Origin: Coniferiporia sulphurascens
Taxonomy: Eukaryota; Basidiomycota; Agaricomycetes; Hymenochaetales; Hymenochaetaceae
Reading direction: 5' to 3'
Assembly: GCA_002794785.1 (NCBI GenBank)
Contig: NBBA01000006.1
Span: forward strand, 62,001-126,000
DNA length: 64,000 nt
Shown: piece after piece, positions 13,001 to 25,336 of the stretch
Layout of the letters: each line of letters opens with the position of its first letter
Position numbering within the stretch: the stretch's first letter is position 1
Position numbers and translations under genes: made by a program
Notes under the pieces: model-generated
What the model was told of the DNA's origin: nothing
The model's database searches: none
Seen by the model: the letters and a program-made list of their open reading frames with translations, nothing else

Positions 13001-13858
13001 CCTATTGCTTATCTAGCTGCATTGACTTGAGAGTTTCCGTTTTCATCACATAACGTTGTAATTTCGTCGACAAACCGTCTAAGTGAACATGTACCGAAAG
13101 TCTACCTCAGTCTATATACCTATTAAAATAAGAGACAGCTTAACTCGAAAATGAGGTATGCAAGTTCCGGCCCGGGTAGTCTTCATCGGGTTACCGTGTG
13201 AACACATCACGTAAGCGTTCTCATAAAACACCAAGATTCTAATGTGCATCTCAGAATCTGGCTGCATCATAACGACCTCTTCTCCCGCTATTTATATAGT
13301 TGTGCCAGCACCGTGACCTTCCGTTTGCATCCATTTGACGACGGATTATTGATTCCCTCTTATCTGCCTCGCAAATTCCGTGGCTTTGGGGTCTCTGGGA
13401 AAAAGGTAAAGGGTTGAAAAAGCTGATTAAAAGTGATATTTCTTAACGGTGGCCACCTGACTACAAGAAATGCTCTGCAGTGGCGACCACTATGGTCTGG
13501 AATAAACATAGTCTATGATGTTTCCTTTCCCGGAGACCTTTGGATACGGGGCGTTTTACTTGCTGTATTGAACGACAAGGTCCTCGTTGAAGTCCTTCTG
13601 CTTCTGAGTCTAGATTGCCACACACCAAACGCTTTTTCGGCCGTACCTTCATCCAGCTCATATAAAACGCCAAGATAAAACCTCGCGCCATATGATGCAA
13701 CTTTGATTACTCCGTGAGTGAGTCCGGTATGCTGTAGCATGTGTTGTGATCTGCGCTCATCATTGTTCAGAGCGCGCGTCTTTTTCCCAGTGTCCTCCTA
13801 CGGAGATATTGTCTTGAGAAAAAATAGAGAATCACTACGCAACGCTCCCGGGCTGCCC
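10071..13858. other. Long intergenic region, possible small spliced gene not resolved
   Basis: No gene of known family is seen in about 3.8 kb. One candidate worth noting lies at about 10427-10724 on the plus strand. An ATG frame ends at a GT donor near 10481 and resumes at a CTTTTGCAG acceptor near 10572, giving about 67 codons in phase. The product resembles nothing I know. Frames at 11189-11707 (-) and 11980-12312 (+) also lack recognisable features. Confidence 0.4.
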
Positions 13859-13866
13859 TATATAAA
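13859..13866 (+). promoter_or_regulatory. TATA box of aspartic protease copy 3
   Basis: TATATAAA lies about 43 bp upstream of the ATG at 13909. Position and context match a core promoter for the protease gene. Confidence 0.6.
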
Positions 13867-13908
13867 CCCGACAGACTGAGGGAGGACCTCATCGTCTTCT
13901 CAGCTAAG

Positions 13909-15254
13909 ATGTTCCGCACTTCCAGCCTTATCGCTTCAGTGTTCCTCGCGCTGTCGGTCGCCGCAACACCTGTCGTACAGGTCCGTGACGCGCCGAGTGT
14001 TGGACTCCCCTTCACTCTCCGACTCAACGTTACGGGCAGCACGCTCCCGCAGATCGACCGAGCTCGCGCGGTGAACTTCAAGTCGAGAAATAGCAAGTTG
14101 AACAAGCGGCAATCGTCCTTTAGCGTGACGAACGAGGCGGTTACCTACGTTGCCAACGTCGGCGTCGGGAGCCCGGCAACAACGTACTCGCTCCTCATCG
14201 ACACCGGATCTTCGAACACATGGGTTGGTGCGGATAAGGCCTATGTCAAGACAAGCACGAGCGTTAGCACTGGTAAACGCGTGTCTGTTACGTATGGCTC
14301 CGGAGAATTCTCTGGAACGGAGTGTGAGCGACACCATTCTCTTAATACATATGACTTTTTATAATTAACTTTCTCCACCTTCAACCTAGTCACCGATACA
14401 GTGACGCTCTCGAGCAGTCTTGTGATCACCGGACAGAGCATAGGCGTCGCTTCGAGCTCGTCGGGCTTTGACGGCGTGGACGGAATTTTAGGCATCGGTC
14501 CCCTCGACCTTACTGAAGACACTGTTTCCGGAGTTTCTTCCGTCCCGACTGTAACGGGCAACCTTTTGTCGCAGGGGAAGATCTCATCGGCGATCGTTGG
14601 CGTCTCTTTCGCGCCTACGCAGTCCGACTCGATCACGAACGGCGAGCTCACCTTTGGTGGCACCGACTCGAGCAAGTTCACAGGCTCGATCGCCTTCACC
14701 TCGATCACATCGACGTCTCCTGCGAACGAATTCTGGGGCATCAACGAGTCGATCACATACGGCACATCGGGTTCCTCTGTCCTGACCTCGACAGCAGGTA
14801 TCGTCGACACGGGCACGACGCTCGTGCTGATCGCATCCGACGCGTTCAGCCGCTACACCTCACTCACAAAGGCCACTGAGGATGAGACGACGGGCCTGCT
14901 CAAGATCACGACCGCCAACTACGCTAACCTCCAGAGCCTGTTCTTCAAAATCGGCAGCACGTCGTACGAACTCACGAAGAACGCTCAGACCTGGCCGCGC
15001 GCCTTGAACACTGCTATCGGCGGCACGTCCAGCAGCATCTACCTCATCGTTGCTGATGTGAGTACTCTTATGTTATACACACCATATACGTTTCCGTTTA
15101 CTAAGTCAAACAATAGATCGGCACCCCGACCGGAGAAGGTCTCGACTTCATTAACGGTTATACCTTCCTGGAACGCTTTTACTCCGTCTTCGACACGACA
15201 AACAATCGCGTCGGCTTCGCTACCACGTCGAACACCGACTCGACCGCTAACTGA
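13909..15254 (+). CDS. Secreted aspartic protease (A1 family, polyporopepsin-like), copy 3
   Basis: Three exons, 13909-14323, 14390-15057 and 15117-15254, encode 406 residues. The introns (66 and 59 bp) have clear GTGAGC/CCTAG and GTGAGT/AATAG borders. The order is a signal peptide (about residues 1-20), a propeptide ending at the dibasic K66-R67, then the mature enzyme. Catalytic motifs are DTGSSNTW (D98) and DTGTT (D278), with the flap tyrosine in TYGSGEFSGTE. It is closest to copy 2: exon 3 of both ends in a near-identical FATTS..TDSTAN tail. It is cysteine-free, like the other two. It should be an extracellular acid endopeptidase. It points away from the other two copies and is separated from them by the tRNA and the solo LTR. 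Confidence 0.94.
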
Positions 15255-16280
15255 TGAGAACAACGCGCATCCACATCTGCATCGCTTTATTTCTTGGGTT
15301 GCTACGAAGCGTGTCGGGCTACTTTTTGTACATAAGAGTTTATCTGGCGAAATCTGTCATGCGTCTAGCTTGAAGATATGTTGTATAGTGATAGTACGAT
15401 TGCGTTTTAACGTCGCTCAATAAAGTCTCTTGAAGCTATGAGTTGTAATGGGATAATGAGCTGTCTGAATGTCCGAAGTGCTTGCGTGAACGATTCGCTC
15501 CAAACTAGATTCAATTGCCCGGGCCAATGGTGATCACTACAAAGAGGAAAGCCTCCGACATCTAAGTAAAGCGTCGTCGTAAGTTTAACTTGATGTCCTT
15601 TTCATCCATCACTTCTTCGAAGGAACACCTAAGCCCCTAACTGCGGGGAAGACAGGTGCAATTGCCTCCTAACTAAAGCATGCAGTCATGTAGTCTCCGT
15701 ACTTCTTCTACGTGGCTGCATCCGCTGTCTAAATATACAGTATGTACGTTGGTCGAGTACTATCTCCGTTCCATCATCCGTACGAATTCTACTGACAGGG
15801 CCAGCAATCAGGTTCATTCGGAGGACGTAAACCCAGATACTGAAGGCTCTCGGACGTTGAGGGACCAGAACCTGCTTCCGATCTATAAGTTAGGAGTGTG
15901 GCGTGCACCAGAACCATGACACGATGTTGCCAATGGACTTCGAACAATGGAGGCTCCGCACATAGACCTTGTATTGGATGCGATAGTAGAGCTTCTCCAC
16001 TCCTTTTGCCCCTCTCAGGCGGGCTGACCACCAGAGTTCATAAAAATCGTTGCCATTGACATAAAAACAAACTTGAAAAGAAGAAATAGGTAGTGGGGAT
16101 GCGAATGTTATGCGTGCAAAATACATGACAGCGTAATAATGATGAAGACAGGGACGAATGTACGAAAGCTGTGGACAAATGAAAGATGCAAGGGGGTAGC
16201 AGCGTCCTTATTACCAAATAATGTCCAATTCAATCTGGCTGGATTGTTCGGGGAGACAAGAACAGTACCTAACGTCATGT
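15255..16280. other. Convergent intergenic region
   Basis: About 1 kb between the 3' ends of a protease gene (+) and the long WDDDF-motif gene (-). An AATAAA at 15419-15424 may serve as polyadenylation signal for protease copy 3. Nothing else is recognised. Confidence 0.5.
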
Positions 16281-19200
16281 TCAGTTTGTCGGGTTGGCCC
16301 GAGATAAATCTGCGGAGGATGCATTGAAGTTGTTGGGTGCCACCCCCTCCGCGCGCGAAATCAGTGTCCGAACTTCCATAAGGCAGTCATATAAACGTGC
16401 AGTAACGACTCGCGCGTTCTCGAGCAGCGGGCGGATGTTCTCTGGAGTCATCGCGAGCTTCAAATCCGAGCCAGGTGCAGGCACGGGAGCAATATCGAAT
16501 ACAGGCAGACCCTTTACGTGGGATGGGGGCTGTGGCACCGTGCGCACGGATGAGAACGCGCGGCCCGCATCGGCAGCCCGCCGCCGACTGGAATCAGGTG
16601 TCGCTGGCGTTTGACGTCCGGATCCAGATCCAGACGGCGCTGTGCTTGCGAGGTTTTCGTCCACGTTCGAAAGCCTCGGGGGGCGGACATTCGTGAGCGA
16701 CTGATCGGGGGCATCAATCGAAACTTGAGATGCGTTGAAGGGCTTCTTAGGCGTAACGGGCCGAAGTGGTTGTGAAACACGCTTCTTCTTGTGCAGCTTG
16801 AGCGTACCACGAGGATTCGTTGTTCCCGCACCGGAAATTGCCTCCATCTGAGCATCAATGTCCGAAGTTGAGTCCATTCTGTCCCAGTCTGAGTCATCGC
16901 CATCGTCATTATCATGAAGTTGACGTTCACTAGTGTTCGTGTAGTCTATTTTGTCAGCTGCACGCTCTAGGCTTTGTTCTGTTGAGCTCGCCGGGGACGC
17001 TTTGTGTTTCTGGCCCAAACGGAAGAGAGATGCGAGGGACGGTCGACGTGGGGAGGACTTGTGTGTAATCTGAATCCCATCCATGTATGGACCAAAGTCA
17101 GCTACCGACGAGCGTGCTGGCCCTTTCTCCAAGCCTGATCCTGATTTCTTCCGGTTGGTCAAGCGTCGCGGCCCGGGCAGACCCGCCACGGTATTATAAG
17201 GTTGGCTTTCACCATGTCTGCTATGTGCATCGAATGATGATTCTGTGCTTAGCGTTGTCGAAGACTGGGCACCTTCTACGGCCGGAGCGGACATACGCGT
17301 TTGCGTGTGACTACGTGTGAGCGAACGAAGCATATCACGGAAGCCCGTCATGCCAAGGCGACTATAGCGTCTGGTCTTCGCTGGTGAAGTCACACTTGCG
17401 GCGGCCCCAGACTCATCCGTGGGGAGCGTCAATGAGCTTTCCATTCCCTCGCCTGCACCCCAACCCCAGTTCCATTGCGCGCCAAGGTGTGACTGTCCGT
17501 ACGCAGCAGCATCCAAGATGTCAGGGCGTGTTCCCTCACGTGCAGACTCGGCGTTGTTGAGCATTTCCTTAAGCAAGAACAGTTGTCGTTGGCCCAGATC
17601 ATGTCTGCCCGTAGAAGCACGCCACGACAGCAATGCGGGGGGTGGATTACCGGTCTTCGGGCTCGAGCCAGAACCGGACCCCATCCCGGAAAAGTCAGGC
17701 TTCCCTTCGTCCCCTGCAAGAGTGACAGCACGCTCCCGGTTCTTCTGCCGGTCGGGAGTAGGGGCGAGCGCAGCTTTACCAGTAGCGGGGACGGTCGTTG
17801 CAGGTGCAGATTGAGTCGTCTCTAGCGAGCTGCTTCCTGTCCCGAGTTCGATAAGAAGGTCGGCGCACTCCCACGCAATCCTATACTTCGAGTCAATGGT
17901 TTGGAACGAAGTCCCAAGTGTTTTATGGTCGATCAGTGGAGGGGGTGGGTGCACAGGATTGGTATTGGAGCGGGCGCGTGAGGAAGAACGAGAGAGATTG
18001 AAGAGCTTTGTTGGTGATGTTGGGCGCGTTGGTAGAGGGGGAGTCTCCAGGATGACTTGTACCTGTGTCGCGAGTGTGTAGTAACCCGCCCTAAGCTCTT
18101 TCATTTCTGTAGGGAAAATAAGGTTGGGCGTTAGTTGAGAAAATCTTATTGCGGATCAAGGGCGAAAAGTCACGGCTCACGTTCAACATGCGCCGCAAAC
18201 TCTCTTACTCGGCCCAAATCACGCTTTAGACCGTCCTGCGCGCGACTGATACGTGACGGAATCTTGAGATCACCAAGCGAATTACGTCGGTGCACGTTAC
18301 TTCCCATGGAACTCGGGCTCATTCCCGGACCTGTATTCATCGGGAGCGGTGATGCTCGTCCCAGCGACGCAGCCTGGGGAGAACCCGTGAGCCGGGCGAT
18401 TGGCGAACCACGGCCTGGCGAGGACGATGCAGTTGCAAATGATGATGACTTCGAGTGTGCAAGCGCGGGGAGACGCTCAGGCCGCGGCGGACTCGAGGAC
18501 GGCGAAGTAAGATCCACCGCTCTCGATAACGATGGAGGAACTGCTCTGAGCACTTTCGGTGCATTTGCATTTAGTGACTCTGAAACGCCCTTCGGGGGTG
18601 AATACTGGTGTTGCAGCTCAAGTGGCGGAAGCAGTGAATTCGAAAGCGGATCGTGGTCGATAGGAATGGCAGGAAGGGGAGGGATAGAGCTTGAGATATC
18701 GGGCGATGGAGCGCCATCCGACTCTTCCGCACCACCGCTCTGACCACGATGATGGCGTTTCTGCCCGCCTACGAGGCTGATCCGACGTATGCTACCCATG
18801 AATCCGCGGTTTCCCTTTTCCTTCTCTGAAGTCGATGTGGAGTTTGACATTTTGTCTGAATGGGCAAGATCGTCGCTACTTGCATTCCTATTCACACTTG
18901 ACGTGGAGGCAGAACGGGCGGAAAAGGTGGGCGCAAAATGAGCATGTGCTTGAGCCTGTGTGTGCGCGTCGTGCACTGCGGAGCCTGAGACGTGACGAGG
19001 AAAAACAGAACGTGCACGGAGTCTAGAGGGAGCCTGGTGTTGAACTCGTGGACGTAAACGCGTCGTCGGTGTGTCGCCAGCGAGCGGCGAGATTGGGAGC
19101 GTGAAACACGTCGCTGGCTGACCAAGAGGGGTACGCGAATCCGCTTCATTGTCGAAAGCTTCACTTTCTTTCCCTTTTTCAGGACGCCGCTCCGGTGAGC

Positions 19201-20955
19201 CATTGCCAGTCCTGTACGAGTTCGAACCAGAGCCAGGGAGTAGTCTCTGACCGAAAGCCATGATACGCGCTTTACGTGGGGATGCATTGATGTCACTCTC
19301 TCCAGAGTAACTAGCCTGACTTCGATTCGATGCCGGAACAACCACTCGCAAGCGCTCGCGCTCTCGTTCTCGCGACTGTGATCTACTTACGCCGAGACTG
19401 GTTCGCGTTGGCGCGTCCTCCGCCACCAATTCGGTCGAAGAGCCGCGAAAAAAACGGCTGGGCGTCGTTGGTGAACTCTTATGTGCAGGCGTCGCACCCA
19501 TCGCGTATGAATGTGGACGCGGCGTCCTATTGTTATCAACACGATCTGCATCCACTAATGCACTGAACGCCGATGGTGGAGATGCGCGGACGTTAGCAAT
19601 CGCGACGCTTGCGACAGCAGCTTCAGCAGGGCCAGTCGACACACGCTTACGCCGAGAGCCCGCGCCCCATCGCTTCATAGAATTAATGCGCGTGAGGAGT
19701 GGGCTCTTGCTAGACGGTGTCGGAGGCGAGGGTGCGGAGGATGGCGTGGTTGGAGAGACGACAATGCTTGAGGAAGCAGGTGGAGGAGTCTTAGGCCTGT
19801 TGTCAGGTGTCACTGGACGGAACGGCGGTTCAGGTGCGGCCTTATCATCTAACTCAAGAATGCTCGCGTCTAGATGTGGTGGACGGCTCTTCTTGCGCAG
19901 GCGCCGTCGTTCACGCGGAGCGGAACTCGGGCTGGCTGGTGGAAACCGACTTGAGAGACTCTGGTGTACAGGTGAGGATGATTCTGCGGAGTGCGTGCGC
20001 CGAAGGCTAAGCATAAGATGCGCATCTGAGCCGTACGTGCCTGAGGCTGAGTCTCGTCCGGCACTCGCCGTCGTTCCCGGGATTGAGAACACAGAATGCG
20101 AGGGTGAGCGCGGAAATGGAGACTGGTACGGGCCTGGCACGTCGCCCGACGGGATCGTCGGAAGATAGCCTGGAAGTGGAGGTAAAGGTGGCACGTCGTT
20201 GTTAAGTGCGCCAAGTGGCTGCCGACGCGAGCGCGCCGTAACTGTCTTGTCCTCTTCATCACGATCGAATCCGAGCTCATGGTCAAGGTCATCGTCACAA
20301 TCATCGTCCGAAGAGTCCCATGCGGCGTCAACGCGTGCGCGCTTCGAGGTTGAACCTGCACCTACGGGGATGCTGGCACCCATCTCGAAGTCCTCATCCC
20401 AGTTCTCCTGGTCTAGCTCCTCGGACGGGCGAGGCAGCAGCTGCGAGCGCCGAGCGGTAGACCGTGCAGGAGAGTCTGTCTTGTCTAAGAAGTCGTCATC
20501 CCAATTCTCTTCGTGTTTGGCACGGCGAATGCGAGGTGACGTTGGTGACTCTGACCACGCGCGCAGAGGGTCGCCCAGTCCTCGCGGCGAGGCCGACACA
20601 CGCGATGGGCCAGGTTCTGTTCATTCCCAGTCAGTAATTAGGTCGATAGCCATTGGAATAAGTTAATTACCCTTGTCGTTATGTTCATCGAATGCTGCGT
20701 TTGTCATTGTTGCGTCGCGTGTCCGCGTCCTCCGCTGCGGCGGCGAGTTTTCGCGATCATGGTCGTGGTCGCGCTCATCAGATTGCTGGAACACAAAATC
20801 ATCGTCCCAGGTCTCCGCTGGCGCTGTTGACGTTGAATAATCAGTGTTCAATCGCGTAGACACTGCACAATTGAGGAGTACACACCAGTCTTGTGAGGCG
20901 ACTTGCGCGCAGGCGTAGTCGGCGTTACCGTCGATTTCTCATGAATGGTCGTCAT
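16281..20955 (-). CDS. Large low-complexity protein with three W-D-D/E-D-F motifs, possible Byr4/Bfa1-like mitotic-exit regulator
   Basis: Minus-strand exons 20862-20671, 20616-18181 and 18106-16281 join in phase (phase 1 at both junctions) and give about 1,480 residues. A short first exon with an ATG at 20955 is likely, but its splice to the next exon is not settled. The N-terminal third holds three copies of an acidic motif: TWDDDF, NWDDDF and NWDEDF. The middle is very rich in Ser, Pro and Arg and looks disordered. The C-terminal third has a conserved-looking helix block (KYRIAWECADLLIEL) and ends with a helix near ENIRPLLENARVV. Repeated WDDDF-type motifs recall the fungal Byr4/Bfa1 regulators of the septation/mitotic-exit GTPase. 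That identity is inference, not shown by a domain I can verify. The gene is divergent from the membrane protein at 21922. Confidence 0.6.
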
Positions 20956-21921
20956 TGAAGCGTGTCGGAGTCGACGACAGCCCTCCAGCTGCCTGGAGAG
21001 TCGACTTGGTCGTCGTCGTCGTTGTCGGTCGTTGTACTTGTGCCTCGTCGCCTTAAACTGAAGTTCAAACACGCGAAAATTCAAAGGAATCCATTTCCGG
21101 AAAGCAGGCAGCCTCCTTATGTAACCAATCTAGCGAGCTACCCGGAGACCGTCCTGCGACGAGCTCGTTACCTTCACACTGCTCGACACACGCATGTATG
21201 CATCCAGCTGAGCATACACCTTCCTCCAGAGCTTGACTTAGGGCTGTATTCTTGAAGAAAAGTCGTCAGAAAGAATTGCGTGTATTTTGGAATACACGTG
21301 GGTTCCTCGTGCAGTCCCTGCATATTACGCGAAGGTAGGCCGGCGGAATCTAATCCGCGCTCTTAAGAAAATGAGGCTGCAATTTGTCGCTGCCAGTGGT
21401 CACAGCTACCGTCTTTGCTTTTCCAAAGAGTGGAAATTGGCCGCGCAAACGGCGATTATCCACTGACTCGTGCCGCTTCCGATCCAATCACGGTTCAGGG
21501 CCTGGGCGTAGCGCACGCACTGGCCAGCGCCTTTGGAAATTCCTTACATCACACAATGGCCGCCCTCAGCACCCTTCGTACGTCTTGCTGGTACTTGTCG
21601 TTGTCTTTTCCGAGGTTTTTTTGGGGTTGACTTGAGGAGTGTATCAAGATAGGGAAAGAAACAGCTGTGTCGTACCGACAAGTTGATCTTTGTTTACTTC
21701 TATAGTCCCGGAGCCTTCAATTAAATTCTTCGGGCGCTACATGCGCCTTCGCTCCTTTGTACCACCACCACCACAGGTGCTGCCGTGATCTACGCACAAA
21801 GTACGGCGCGAGTTGCAGAAGATACACTATCACCACTGCGGATTGTCTTGCGACCTGGAACTAAAGGCTGATAGACCCACACAGCCCGGCTCACTGTTTT
21901 AGCAACTCTATCTTCTCCAAG
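20956..21921. other. Divergent promoter region
   Basis: About 970 bp between two genes transcribed away from each other (WDDDF-motif gene on -, membrane protein on +). It should contain both promoters and 5' untranslated regions. I could not identify a specific regulatory site. Confidence 0.5.
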
Positions 21922-23444
21922 ATGTCGATTATCGATGATCCGGACACCAAGAACGAGTGGGACGAGGTGTCCACCGCAGAAAGTGACTCAGGTAGCCATT
22001 TAGACCTCGCAGATGAAAGCATGCCAGGTCCCAGGGACGTATCATCCTACCGCAGCATGCCAGTCACACCTCCGCAGAAGTTCGAATTCTGTCTTTCAAG
22101 TACTCTCGCCGGCCAAAGCGCCTTCCTTCACAGAACGCGAGAGAATCTTCAGGCACCTCTAGGCTCTCCATTCAAACCCACTACGGACGACGAATTGCAT
22201 GACGATGCTTCGCAAAAGCCTCCCAGCACCAATCCAGCCGACCACGAGAATGAGCCAGATGTCGAGACGGTTCACTACTGGACCTCACTAGTCAACTATA
22301 CGCGCAGAGGACTCAACTATTTTACACGCGTATCGAAAGCGCTCGCCCTTAGCGTCGTCGAGAGAACCGTTAAACGCTACTTCTTTTACTTCTTTATGTT
22401 GCTCTTGAGCAACTTCCTTCTGTGGGAGAAGTTCGCCTCTCCCATATGCTCTTATTCTGTCCTTGCCGACATGAAAATGTGTCTTCCTTCGACGGGTCTC
22501 GCCGTAGCGGACAACTTACCTGCGCTTGCAAATGTCCATTCGCTAACGCTCTCCACACTTTATGACGGCGCAACGGGTTTCTGGAGGCTGTCCGACGAGC
22601 TAGGAAAGCGACGCAGTGCATCTGCGTTACTAAGCAACTACGTCCTGTCCAGCTCTCTGAAGAACAAGTGCACGCTATCCGATGCTTTGCACAAGCTCTC
22701 GAAAGGCACGCATGTGGCTTCGCGGAGTTTGAATAAGCTCGGGGCAAGGGTTGTAGGCACGGTGACACGGTAGGCACAATACGCCCTGTTCAACGTGTGC
22801 CATGGAACTTACACAGCCGCAGAACGAGCGCCTCCTTTGAAGATACGAGACGGACATTGGGGGACGTGAAGACGAGTGTGGAAGCTTCCCGCATGGTTGT
22901 GGACGTGCGCGGAGTCCAAGCGCAGTTGGATACCGTCTTCCATAGGGCCCTCAGCGAGCTCACCGAAGACCTGCAGGAGTTGCAGAGCGCAGCCCGTTTC
23001 ACTCTTGGCGATCTTGACATTCTCGAAGAACGCCTTAATGCCGTCCACACGATCGCTCGGCGGCAGGACAAGACGATCTCGGGCGAGCGCGACGGCGTTC
23101 TCGCTTCACCATGGACGATGTTCGGTATCAACGACAAGGAGCTGCGCGATATCAATGACAACCTAGATATCCTTAAAGAGATAAACAAGTACTGTCTGGA
23201 GGCGCGGGAAGTGGTACTTGTTTCTTTGAACGCAGTAGAAATGATGGACTCGGAGATGGAATATCTGCGCAGCCTCCCCAGTACGGGACGCCTGGGGATG
23301 GCAATCGACGAACAGATGCGGCTGATGACATATAGGGCGGAGGAGATTAGTAGGACCCTTAGCGCTTTTGATGAGAAGAGAGCGCTGGAGAGGGCAAAGC
23401 GCTACGGAGAGACAGACCAAACGGAGACTTCTGACGCCGCTTAA
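21922..23444 (+). CDS. Membrane-anchored protein with C-terminal helical/coiled-coil region, function unknown
   Basis: Two exons, 21922-22769 and 22817-23444, joined across a 47-bp intron (GTAGGC..ACACAG) in phase 2, give 491 residues. The N-terminal 120 residues are acidic and Ser/Pro-rich. A single strongly hydrophobic segment (FFYFFMLLLSNFLLW) sits near residues 153-169 and probably spans a membrane. The C-terminal 200 residues are rich in charged heptad-like helices (LSELTEDLQELQ, DILEERLNAV, KELRDINDNLDILKE) and may form coiled coils. I do not recognise the family. A nuclear-envelope or ER protein would fit the architecture, but that is a guess. The last about 40 bp of this gene were copied into the tandem duplication at 26.0 kb. 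Confidence 0.8.
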
Positions 23445-25336
23445 TCCCAACAGTCTGCTGTTGGATGCTCTCTTCTTAGCTCATTCCTATCCCCACAGTA
23501 TCCCATGAACCAAATGACAATCCTTTGTATTCTGTACTAATCCAAACACTTCCGCATATACATTTTGTTTTGCTTCCAACCAAGTCCATTTTACCGAGAA
23601 GTTAAAATACGCTCACTTCCTGAGACCCAACGCCTCCCTGCGCGACTTGCTGGAAGGATCGAAGTAAGGGCGTTCTCCTAAAGAGACCACACGGTCTCCC
23701 ACGCGCTTCTCGTTGCCATAGTCGAACGTCGCGGTGTGGTAGTTCGATCTGTTGTCCCAGATGGCAATCGAGTTCTGTTCAATCGAACATAAGAAAACAA
23801 TGTCGTTTCTGATAAACCGACACACGTACCCTCTCCCACCTGAACCGCACCTGCAGGTCGTGGTTAAGCTGGACAAGGCTGAAAAGGTGCTTGAGGATGG
23901 TATCCGACTCGTCCCTCGTCACACCGACGATGCGCTTCGTGAAGTTCGGGTTAACGAAGACCGACTTCCAGCCAGTGACGGGGTTGGTTCTAACGACGCA
24001 AATAGGATGTCCAAGTCTGTAAGGAAGTCCGGCGCATGTAGACAAACATATGCCTACCTGACGACGGGGTGAACGGCTTCGAGGTGGGTACCGACGTTAC
24101 CCGGTGAACCGCGCTCGCCTGCAATCAGCAAAAAAATCTTATATAAGACACATAATAATAATGAGTGTATTTTTTGGCCTACCATCACGGAGTTTGTTGC
24201 CACGGGCGCCAGCCACAGCGTTGAAGAAGCGCGCTTCATGGACAGCCTCAAGTGTCTCAAGGTACTTCGCAAACGAAGGAGAAAGACGGTCGTAAACCTC
24301 GTATCCACTTTGAAAAAAAGTAAGCTCCATTGTGGAAAGAATAATTCTTCACTTACGATGCCCAAAGAGTGTCTCCTCCCGTCACTTGTCCATCAAACGA
24401 AGGCAATGTGTGAACTTTCAAGATCGCGTAGTCGGAAGGTATGGGCTCGAAGGTGATATCAGCGTGCCAGTTCGCCCTGTTAAATCAACACATATTAGCT
24501 ATCTTCAACACGAGACACAGCTGGAGCTCTACTTACGCAGAAACATTCGTCCTGTCAGCGAAATCTCTGTCGTATTTGGACCGATCGGAGGAGATGACGC
24601 TGATCTCGTCTCCGAGCTCAGAGGTCTCCTCCGTGGTAGGGTGGATATGAAGCTTCGAAGTGGCAGGCTTTCCCGTCAACTCGCCCAACTTTGTACCGAG
24701 AATTTTCTGCTCGTCAATGTTAAGGCTCTGATCGCGGAAGAAGACTACACCGCGCTGGGAAACTGTAATAGAGAAACAAAACCGCCGTTCCCGGCCGCTT
24801 AGCACAAGGGGATGAAATTAAAACGGAGGGAACTTCCTTACTAAGGATGGCGAGGTCCTTGATAATCTCGTCCGCATTCGGAGCCTTAAGCAGTTCAGAC
24901 AACTGTATGCCTCTGGCGAACTCCGTTCCAATGAGCGGAGTCGCATTGGTCTTCTTAAACGCATCGAGGGATGACCCGAGCTTGAGGGGTACAGGCGATC
25001 CGGTTAGCTGAAGGGACGCGATCTTCTCCCTAACTTGTTCCGTCTCCGGGAGGGTAAGCTGAGTCTTCGAGGGGACGGACATAGCAAAAGAAGTCGCAAG
25101 GTGGTGATGTAGAGCGAAGAGGATTAAACCAGAGTCTGACTCGGAAGTTCCATTGGCGTCGAATATCCATCCTTAAGTACCTTCCAGTGGCGACGCGTAA
25201 GTTCAAGATGGCGCAACAGGGGTTCTGAATTGTCCAACGATAACTCAGCTCGGAGATAGAGGTAAATGTTGCGAAGAAGTCATTTACAATTCGTGCGATA
25301 AGAGCATAACGCGTTTGAATGGGCTCAGTTGATGGA
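23404..25336. repeat. Tandem segmental duplication, unit 1
   Basis: This block recurs at about 26019-27945 in the same orientation with high identity. It runs from the last codons of the membrane-protein gene, through the TauD-type dioxygenase gene, to about 250 bp upstream of that gene. The right edge is near the shared string ATGGGCTCAG (about 25318-25327 and 27936-27945). Boundaries are estimated by eye. Confidence 0.85.
23613..25082 (-). CDS. TauD/TfdA-family alpha-ketoglutarate-dependent dioxygenase, copy 1
   Basis: Seven exons on the minus strand: 25082-24842, 24762-24537, 24476-24357, 24307-24183, 24118-24058, 23989-23830 and 23774-23613. All join in phase, giving 364 residues. The N-terminal part has the family block RGVVFFRDQSL. 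The iron ligands are H160 and D162 (WHAD) and H324 (NRSNYH). R335 and R339 follow H324 by 11 and 15 residues, the same spacing as the cosubstrate-binding arginines of E. coli TauD. Enzymes of this group hydroxylate small substrates, for example sulfonates such as taurine or other acids, using O2, Fe(II) and 2-oxoglutarate. The actual substrate cannot be told from sequence; sulfur scavenging from sulfonates is a reasonable guess. It was tandemly duplicated to give the gene at 26228. Confidence 0.93.

Noticed and set aside
19530..20168. Long plus-strand frame opposite the WDDDF-motif gene
   Set aside because: It is a GC-rich shadow of the well-supported minus-strand exon.
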